DNA of 64,000 nucleotides. It comes from CBDIHH01 sp965279095 (GTDB lineage Bacteria > Pseudomonadota > Alphaproteobacteria > Caulobacterales > Caulobacteraceae). Positions 55,337 through 64,000 of the stretch are shown here, piece by piece. Both the position numbers and the translations under genes were made by a program. The first letter of the stretch is position 1. Every line of letters starts with the position of its first letter. The stretch covers positions 992,001 to 1,056,000 of the forward strand of contig CBDIHH010000007.1 of assembly GCA_965279095.1 (NCBI GenBank), given 5' to 3'. Under the pieces are notes generated by a model. The model was not told the origin of the DNA. It saw nothing but the letters and a program-made list of their open reading frames with translations, and ran no database searches.

Positions 55337-56977
55337 TCAGCGCGCCGGGCGGACCACGGCCTTCAGCTCGGCGGGGGTGACGGCGCCCAGGGCGAACAGG
55401 AAGACGGGATAGAGGACGCTGGCCGCCGCGACCACCAGCAGCAGCGCCAGCTCCTTGCCGCCGATGAAGGGCAGGCGCAGGCCGACGAACAGCGACTGGA
55501 TCCCCTCGCGATAGTGCGAGGCGGCCGCCAGGGCGAGGCCGAAGACGGCGTTGGCCAGGACGATGCGCGCCAGCCGCCCCGCCGCGGCGGGGCCGAAGCG
55601 GTAGAAGCCCATCCGTCCCAATGCGGTGATCATCAGCCCCACATTGACCCAGGCCGCCAGGCTGGTGGCCGCCGGGATGCCCTGGAAGCCGATGAGATTG
55701 AACAGCCCGATCCCGGCGACAATGTTGACCGCCACCGCCACCAGGGCGAAGCGCATCGGCGCCTTGGTGTCCTGGCGGGCGAAGAAGGCCGGCGCCAGCA
55801 CCCGGGCGAGGACGAAGGCGGGCACGCCCCAGCCGTACTGCAGCAGGGCGGCGGCGGTCTGGTGGGCGTCGAAGGCGGTGAACTGGCCGCGGGTGAACAG
55901 GGCGTCGATCAGGAAGAAGGGCATGGCCACCAGGGCCGCGGCGGCGGGCAGGGTCAGCGCCATGGCCAGGGTGATGGCCTGGTCCATGGTCCCCTGGGCG
56001 ACCGCCTTGTCGCCGGAGCTGACGGCCCGCGACAGGCCGGGCAGCAGCGCCACGCCGATGGCCACGCCGACCAGGCCCAGGGGCAGTTGGTAGAGACGGT
56101 CGGCCGCCGCCAGCCAGGATCGGGCGCCGTTGATGTGCGAGGCGAGCACGCCGGAGATGAAGATGTTGATCTGGGTGGCGCTGGCGGCGATGGCCCCGGG
56201 GACCGCCAGGGCGATCAGGGTCTTGATCTCGGGAGTCAGGCGCGGCAGCACCCAATGCACCCGGGCGCCGGAGCGGTTGACCCCCCAGGTCAGCAGCCCC
56301 GCCTGGCACAGGCCGGCGACGATGACCCCGACGGAGGCGGCGAAGGCCGCGCGGATCGGGTCGGTCATGGGGAAGACGAAGATCAGCATGACGATGTTGA
56401 GCAGGGTGGGGGCCCCCGCCGACAGCACGAACCGTCCCCGCGCGTTGAGCACCCCCGACAGGTGGGCGTAGATGGCCATGCACGGCAGGTAGGGCATGGT
56501 GATGATGGTCAGCTTCACCGCGAGGTTGAACTTCTCGGGATCGTCCGCGTAGCCGGGATTGATCAGATACATCAGCCACGGCATCGACAGCTGGGCGACC
56601 ACGGTCAGGGCGATGGTGGCGGCGGCCAGGGTGGCCATGGCGTCGCCGGCCAGCTTGTCGGCGTCTTCCTCGCCCTTGTCCTGCAGGGCGCGGGCATAGG
56701 CGGGAACGAAGGCCGAGGCGAAGGCGCCCTCGGCGAAGATGCGCCGGAACAGGTTGGGGAAGGCCAGGGCGGTGTTGAAGGCGTCCGCCGCCGGAGTGGC
56801 GCTGGCCCCCATCCGGTAGGAGATCACCAGGTCGCGGGCGAAGCCCATCAGCCGGCTGAGCAGGGTCAGGCTGGAATTGATCGCCGACGAGCGGATCAGG
56901 CTGGAGCCTCGCCCCGGCGGCTGGGTCGGCGCCACCGGCGGCGTCGGCTCGGGCAAGGTCGGGGGCAGTTCGCTCAC
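55337..56977 (-). CDS. murJ: Lipid II flippase MurJ (MviN)
   Basis: The 546-residue MOP-superfamily protein moves the peptidoglycan precursor lipid II across the inner membrane. It has about 14 membrane helices and the family-typical start SSLTLLSRLMGFARDLVISYRMG, with the conserved FPNLFRRIFAEGAFASAFVP segment near 70-90. A GTG start at 56977 gives a normal length; the first 30 residues are Pro-rich. It is separated by 48 bases from glnD on the same strand, the order conserved in many alphaproteobacteria. Confidence 0.95.
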   Translation of the reverse strand: MSELPPTLPEPTPPVAPTQPPGRGSSLIRSSAINSSLTLLSRLMGFARDLVISYRMGASATPAADAFNTALAFPNLFRRIFAEGAFASAFVPAYARALQDKGEEDADKLAGDAMATLAAATIALTVVAQLSMPWLMYLINPGYADDPEKFNLAVKLTIITMPYLPCMAIYAHLSGVLNARGRFVLSAGAPTLLNIVMLIFVFPMTDPIRAAFAASVGVIVAGLCQAGLLTWGVNRSGARVHWVLPRLTPEIKTLIALAVPGAIAASATQINIFISGVLASHINGARSWLAAADRLYQLPLGLVGVAIGVALLPGLSRAVSSGDKAVAQGTMDQAITLAMALTLPAAAALVAMPFFLIDALFTRGQFTAFDAHQTAAALLQYGWGVPAFVLARVLAPAFFARQDTKAPMRFALVAVAVNIVAGIGLFNLIGFQGIPAATSLAAWVNVGLMITALGRMGFYRFGPAAAGRLARIVLANAVFGLALAAASHYREGIQSLFVGLRLPFIGGKELALLLVVAAASVLYPVFLFALGAVTPAELKAVVRPAR

Positions 56978-57025
56978 CCCGCGGCCCTACGCCCCGGCGC
57001 ACAGCCGGTCAAGCGCGGGGCGCCC

Positions 57026-59845
57026 TCAGCGGGCCACGCTCGCCCGGGCGCGCTCCAGCTTTGGCCGGCCCTTGGGCGCCGGGGCGGGATCGGCGTCGTC
57101 GAGGGCGCGCAGCAGGCTGGCGCGCAGGGCCGCGGCCGGGCGGCCGTCGGGCAGCTTCATGCCGTCCTTGCGCACGTAGAAGGTGTCGACCGCGCGCTCG
57201 CCGTAGTTGTCGATATGGGCCGACAGGATCGACAGGCCCGCCGCCGACAGGGCGCGCGCCAGGGCTTCCAGCAGGCCCGGCCGGTCGCGTCCGGAGGCCT
57301 CGACCACCGTCGCCTCCTCGGAGGTCTCGTTGTCCACGGTCACCGTGGGGGCGATGGTGAAGGCGGCGGCGCGGCCCAGGTCCAGGCCCCGGCGCCGCTC
57401 GAACGCCGGCGCGGCCCCGGAGGCGGCGGCCTCCATCACCGACGCCAGCCGGTCGATCAGCTTGGGGTTGTCCGCGCCGAATGGCGCCCCGGTGACGTCC
57501 TGCAGATAGAAGATGTCGAGGGCCTGGCCGCTCCTGGAGGTATAGACCCGGGCGCCCACCACATTGGCCCCGAGCCCGGCCAGGGCCGAGGCCAGGTCGG
57601 CGAACAGGCCCAGGCGGTCGGGCGCGGCGATCACCACCTCGGCGGCGTTGCGGTCGTCGCGGATACGGGCGCTGGCCGCCGCGCCGCCGCCGTCCGCCCG
57701 CCGCGCCAGCTCGGCGTGGATCAGCTGCTCGTCCTTGCCGGCGCCGACGAAATAGGCGTCCTCCATGGACCAGGCCCAGTCGGCCAGGGCCGGGTCCTTG
57801 GCGCCCAGCTCGATGCGGGCCTCCTGGGCCGAGACCTCCATGCGCCGCCGCACCGCCGCCGCCGGGTCGGTGCCGCGCCCGCCGCGGAACACCGCCTCGG
57901 TGGCGGTGTAGAGCTCGCGCATCAGCTGCGCCTTCCAGCCGTTCCAGACCCCCGGCCCGACCGCACGGATGTCCGCCACCGTCAGCGCCACCAGCAGCCG
58001 CAGGCGCTCGGGGTTCTGGACGATCTGGGCGAAGGCGGTGACCGTGCGTGGATCGGCGATGTCGCGCTTCTGGGCGTAGTCGCTCATCACCAGGTGGTGC
58101 TCCACCAGCCAGGCGACCAGCTCCACCCGGTCGCGCTCCAGGCCCATGCGCTCGCAGGCCTGACGCGCGGCGCGGGCCCCGGCCTTCTCCTGGCCGCCCT
58201 CGCCGCCCTTGCCGGTGTCGTGCAGCAGCATGGCCAGGAACAGGGCTTCCTTGTCGATGATCAGCGGATAGACCGCCGAGGTCGTCGGCAGGTCGCTGAC
58301 CAGTCGCCCCGCAGCGATGTCGGCGATCACCGCCACCGCCCGCAGGGTGTGCTCGTCCACCGTGTACGAGTGGTACATGTTGAACTGCATCTGGGCGACG
58401 ATGCGGGCGAACTCCGGGATGAACCGGCCCAACACCCCGGAGTCGTTCATCAGGGTGAGGACGCGGCTGGTGTGCTTGCCCCGGGCCAGCACATCGAGGA
58501 AGGCGGTCACGGCGGCGGGATCGCGCCGCACCTTGGGGGTGATCAGGCCCAGGGACCGGTTCACCGCGGTGAAGGCGTCGGGGTGCAGGTCCAGGTCGCG
58601 GCGGTCGGCGATGACGAACAGGCGCAGCAGGTTGACCGGGTCGGCCTCGAACACCTGCGGTCCCTCCACCCCCAGGCGGCCGCCATCCTCGATGAAGCCG
58701 GGGGCGTCCAGGGGCTTGCGTGACCCGCGCCGCCCGCCCAGGAACCGCGACAGGCCCTGGGGCCGCCGCTTGGCCTCGTCGACCTCAAGCTTGGCGCAGA
58801 AGGCGCGGGTCAGGGCGCCGACCTCCTTGGCGATCAGGAAGTAGCGGCGCATGAACCGCTCCACCGCCGGGGCGTCGCCGCGATCGCCATAGCCCATGCG
58901 GCGGGCCACCTCGGGCTGCAGGTCGAAGCTCAACCGCTCCTCGGCGCGCCCTGTGACGAAATGCAGGTGACAGCGCACCGCCCACAGGAAGTCGAAGGCC
59001 CGGACGAACAGGCGCACGTCCCTGCGATCGAAGAAGTCCAGCTGCACCACCCCGTTGGTGGCTGTCCCCGGGTGCAGATACTGGGCGATCCAGAACAGGG
59101 TGTGCAGGTCGCGCAGGGCGCCCTTGCCCTCCTTGACGTTGGGCTCGACCAGATAGCGCGAGGTGCCCGCCCGCCGGTGGCGGTCGTCGCGCTCCTTGAG
59201 CTTGGCGGCGACGAACTCCGCGCCCGTGCCCTTGACCACCTCCTCGCGGAACCGCCGCTGCAGGTCCTCGGCCAGGCGGGCGTCGCCGGTCAGCCGCCGC
59301 GCCTCCAGGATCGAGGTGCGGATGGTGAAGTCCTCGCGCGACAGCTTGATGCACTCGTCCACGGTGCGCGAGGCGTGGCCGACCTTGAAGCCCAGGTCCC
59401 ACAGGGCATAGAGCATGAACTCGATCACGCTCTCGGTGTGCGCGGTCTGCTTGTAGGGCCGCAGGAACAGCAGATCGATGTCCGAGAAGGGCGCCAGGGC
59501 GCCGCGGCCGTAGCCGCCCACCGCCATCAGCGCCATGCGCTCGCCCTCGGTGGGATTGCTGGCGCGGAACACATGCACGGTGGTGAAGTCATAGAGGGCG
59601 CGCACCACCTCGTCGGTGACCCCCGACAGCAGGGTGCTGGTCTCGATGCCGCCGGCGCCGTTCTCCAGCCGCTCCTTGACGATCATCCGCCCGCGGAACA
59701 GGGCGGCCTTGAGCAGATCCAGGGCCCGCCGCCGCTGCTCCGGCTCGTCGCCGATGGCGTCGAGGGCCGCGGCGGTCAGCTGGGCGCGCAGCTTCACCCC
59801 GTCGACGATATATTCGATGTGGGTGGGGCGCAGGCGAGGCGGCAT
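57026..59845 (-). CDS. glnD: Bifunctional PII uridylyltransferase/uridylyl-removing enzyme (GlnD)
   Basis: The 939-residue nitrogen sensor adds UMP to and removes it from PII proteins. The nucleotidyltransferase motif GGYGRGALAPFSDIDLL lies at about 110-126, the HD-type domain (MLLHDTGKG) near 540, and two ACT domains at about 720-800 and 840-920 that bind glutamine. I chose the ATG at 59845 (MPPRLRPTHIEY...), the usual N-terminus of alphaproteobacterial GlnD. A GTG at 59893 would start four bases after mutS stops and adds 16 unlikely residues. It is flanked by murJ and mutS. Confidence 0.95.
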   Translation of the reverse strand: MPPRLRPTHIEYIVDGVKLRAQLTAAALDAIGDEPEQRRRALDLLKAALFRGRMIVKERLENGAGGIETSTLLSGVTDEVVRALYDFTTVHVFRASNPTEGERMALMAVGGYGRGALAPFSDIDLLFLRPYKQTAHTESVIEFMLYALWDLGFKVGHASRTVDECIKLSREDFTIRTSILEARRLTGDARLAEDLQRRFREEVVKGTGAEFVAAKLKERDDRHRRAGTSRYLVEPNVKEGKGALRDLHTLFWIAQYLHPGTATNGVVQLDFFDRRDVRLFVRAFDFLWAVRCHLHFVTGRAEERLSFDLQPEVARRMGYGDRGDAPAVERFMRRYFLIAKEVGALTRAFCAKLEVDEAKRRPQGLSRFLGGRRGSRKPLDAPGFIEDGGRLGVEGPQVFEADPVNLLRLFVIADRRDLDLHPDAFTAVNRSLGLITPKVRRDPAAVTAFLDVLARGKHTSRVLTLMNDSGVLGRFIPEFARIVAQMQFNMYHSYTVDEHTLRAVAVIADIAAGRLVSDLPTTSAVYPLIIDKEALFLAMLLHDTGKGGEGGQEKAGARAARQACERMGLERDRVELVAWLVEHHLVMSDYAQKRDIADPRTVTAFAQIVQNPERLRLLVALTVADIRAVGPGVWNGWKAQLMRELYTATEAVFRGGRGTDPAAAVRRRMEVSAQEARIELGAKDPALADWAWSMEDAYFVGAGKDEQLIHAELARRADGGGAAASARIRDDRNAAEVVIAAPDRLGLFADLASALAGLGANVVGARVYTSRSGQALDIFYLQDVTGAPFGADNPKLIDRLASVMEAAASGAAPAFERRRGLDLGRAAAFTIAPTVTVDNETSEEATVVEASGRDRPGLLEALARALSAAGLSILSAHIDNYGERAVDTFYVRKDGMKLPDGRPAAALRASLLRALDDADPAPAPKGRPKLERARASVAR

Positions 59846-59896
59846 GGGGCAGATACATAGGCCCAGTTGAGCGTCGATGCGAGGGTTGCCCACGCC

Positions 59897-62590
<2,694 letters not shown>

Positions 62591-62646
62591 GGCCGGGAAC
62601 CTAGCGGGCGGCGGCGGGCGGCGGAAGGGCGCTCGCGACGCCCGGT

Positions 62647-63630
62647 TCAGCCGTAGTAGCTGCGGTACCAGGCGGCGAACCGGCCCAGGCCCTCGGCCAG
62701 CATCACCTTGGGCTGGTAGCCGCTCAGGGCGTGCAGCCGCGACACGTCGGCGTAGGTGGCGGTGACATCGCCCGGCTGCATGGGCCGGAACACCTTCTGG
62801 GCCTCGCGCCCGAGGGCCGCCTCCAGGGTCGAGATCATCTCCATCAGCCCCACCGGGTGGCTGTCGCCGATGTTGAACACCCGGTGCAGGTCGGCGTTGG
62901 CGCCCCCCGGCGGCGGCGGGTTGTCGAGAGTCCCCAGAACCCCGTCGACGATGTCGTCCACATAGGTGAAGTCCCGCGCCATGCGGCCCTCGCCATAGAC
63001 CTCGATCGGCTCCCCCGCGAGGATCTTCTGGGTGAAGCTGAAATAGGCCATGTCGGGCCGGCCCCACGGCCCATAGACGGTGAAGAAGCGCAGGCCGGTG
63101 GAGGGCAGGGCGTAGAGGTGGGCGTAGCTGTGGCTCATCAGCTCGCAGGCGCGCTTGGTGGCGGCGTAGAGCGACACCGGGCTGACGGTGGGGTCGTCTT
63201 CGCGAAAGCCCGCGCCGCCCATGGGCCGATCGCCATAGACCGAGCTCGACGAGGCATAGACGAGGCTGGCGAACCCCGGCTGATGGCGGCAGGCCTCCAG
63301 CACCGACAGGTGGCCGGCGAGGTTGGAGCGCTGGTAGGCGAAGGGGTTTTCCAGAGAATAGCGCACCCCCGCCTGGGCGGCGAGGTGCACCACCCGGTCG
63401 GCCCCGGTCTCGCGCATGAGGGCGGCGAAGGCGTCGGAGTCGGCGATGTCCATCCGCGCCATGCGGAAGCCGGCGTGCTCGTCCAGGCGCGCCGTCCGCG
63501 CCGCCTTCAGCGCCGGGTCGTAATAGTCGTTGAAATTGTCGACCCCGATCACGGTCTCGCCGCGTTGGAGCAGCCGTTCGGCCACATGCTGGCCGATGAA
63601 GCCGGCCGCGCCGGTGACGATGACCGCCAT
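62647..63630 (-). CDS. UDP-glucuronate 4-epimerase-like protein
   Basis: The 327-residue nucleotide-sugar epimerase resembles LpsL/CapI/WbpP. Rossmann motif GAAGFIG (7-13), DNFNDYYD (31-38) typical of the UDP-glucuronate epimerases, SSSSVYG (about 127-133), and catalytic YAATK (155-159). The GRMARDFTYVDDIVDG segment and TVYGPWGRPDMAYF are also typical. ATG at 63630 has GGGGAG upstream. It could supply UDP-galacturonate for an acidic surface polysaccharide, possibly that made by the locus further left, but it lies beyond the core genes. Confidence 0.9.
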   Translation of the reverse strand: MAVIVTGAAGFIGQHVAERLLQRGETVIGVDNFNDYYDPALKAARTARLDEHAGFRMARMDIADSDAFAALMRETGADRVVHLAAQAGVRYSLENPFAYQRSNLAGHLSVLEACRHQPGFASLVYASSSSVYGDRPMGGAGFREDDPTVSPVSLYAATKRACELMSHSYAHLYALPSTGLRFFTVYGPWGRPDMAYFSFTQKILAGEPIEVYGEGRMARDFTYVDDIVDGVLGTLDNPPPPGGANADLHRVFNIGDSHPVGLMEMISTLEAALGREAQKVFRPMQPGDVTATYADVSRLHALSGYQPKVMLAEGLGRFAAWYRSYYG

Positions 63631-63786
63631 CTGGTGTCTCCCCTCGCCGCCGGAGCCCCGGCCCGCGCCTCCTAGCACCAAACGCCGAGGCGATGCAGCC
63701 CCCCGCGCCCCCGCCCGGCTTGCCGCCCCGCCCCCGGCGGCCTATGTCCGCAGCTACGGCGCCCGGGGCGCGAGAAGGAACGATCC

Positions 63787-64000
63787 ATGGGCGTCGCCCT
63801 CGTCTGGCTCATCAATACCGTGATCGACCTCTACATCTGGGTGATCATCATCATGGCTGTGCTCAGCTGGCTGATCGCCTTCAATGTCATCAACGCCCGC
63901 AACCCGATCGTGAATCGGGTCCTCGACTTCGTCGACCGCGTCACCACCCCGGCCCTGCAGCCGATCCGCCGGGTCGTCCCCCAGCTGGGCGGGGTGGACC
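63787..64000 (+). CDS. YggT-family membrane protein, N-terminal part
   Basis: The ATG at 63787 (GAAGGA upstream) opens a frame cut by the right edge after 71 codons. It has a hydrophobic helix with WVIIIMAVLSWLIAF, then RNPIVNRVLDFVDRVTTPAL, then IRRVVPQLGGVD, the pattern of the YggT family. Its partner half lies beyond the window. It is divergent from the epimerase. Confidence 0.85.
   Translation, partial: MGVALVWLINTVIDLYIWVIIIMAVLSWLIAFNVINARNPIVNRVLDFVDRVTTPALQPIRRVVPQLGGVD

Noticed and set aside
55296..57002. Alternative minus-strand frame over murJ
   Set aside because: Shifted frame of the same region; low complexity with no membrane segments, while the murJ frame has clear family motifs.
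55325..58723. Plus-strand 1132-residue frame opposite murJ and glnD
   Set aside because: Runs across two well-supported core genes on the other strand and has no recognisable domain.
62591..63067. N-terminal extension of mutS
   Set aside because: Overlaps the epimerase in another frame and lacks MutS sequence; the ATG at 62590 fits the family start.

Overview
This GC-rich window most likely comes from an alphaproteobacterium of the Caulobacterales (Caulobacter, Phenylobacterium or Brevundimonas type). The grounds are the gene families and base composition, a TTAA-N7-TTAA site resembling the CtrA box, a long intergenic palindrome carrying a GANTC methylation site, and a murJ-glnD-mutS block of a kind conserved in alphaproteobacteria. 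No sequence search was possible, so the assignment is inference. I found no rRNA, tRNA, CRISPR array, transposase or prophage gene.

Region 1 (1-29.9 kb) holds a family of large secreted proteins. Six GH16 glycanase genes carry RTX (Ca-binding nonapeptide) repeats, and the start of a seventh is cut by the left edge. All begin with a short FFG/YFG-type leader, have an N-terminal RTX-like block, a GH16 domain with the ExDxxE catalytic motif, and further RTX repeats ending in a type I secretion tail. Two also carry Ig-like repeats (17 and 5 copies); the largest is broken by a one-base frameshift near 20.11 kb. Set among them are a sulfate-activation operon (cysD, cysNC, cysQ), a SPOR-domain protein and a small periplasmic repeat protein.

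Region 2 (30-33.6 kb) encodes a Slam-type outer-membrane protein next to a lipoprotein with a TbpB-like C-terminal barrel, a VanZ-like membrane protein and two small proteins. Region 3 (33.6-54.3 kb) is an exopolysaccharide and secretion locus: TolC, a Wza-like export lipoprotein, an outer-membrane beta-barrel, a Wzc-like tyrosine kinase, a double VanZ-like protein, three sulfotransferases of different families, two glycosyltransferases, a Wzx flippase, a Wzy-like polymerase, an NAD-dependent epimerase, a lipoprotein GH16 glycanase, and the HlyD and ABC subunits of a type I secretion system. Region 4 (54.4-64 kb) is mostly core: a phosphatase, murJ, glnD, mutS, a UDP-glucuronate-epimerase-like gene and the start of a YggT-family gene.

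The parts suggest one programme. CysD/CysNC make PAPS, the sulfotransferases use it to sulfate a Wzx/Wzy-type polysaccharide, CysQ removes the by-product PAP, Wza/Wzc/barrel proteins export the polymer, and the type I system secretes GH16-RTX proteins that could trim, remodel or bind it at the surface. I see no sulfatase, so synthesis and self-processing of a sulfated polymer fits better than degradation of algal sulfated polysaccharide, although the second remains possible. No priming sugar-phosphate transferase and only two glycosyltransferases are present, so the rest of the pathway must lie elsewhere.
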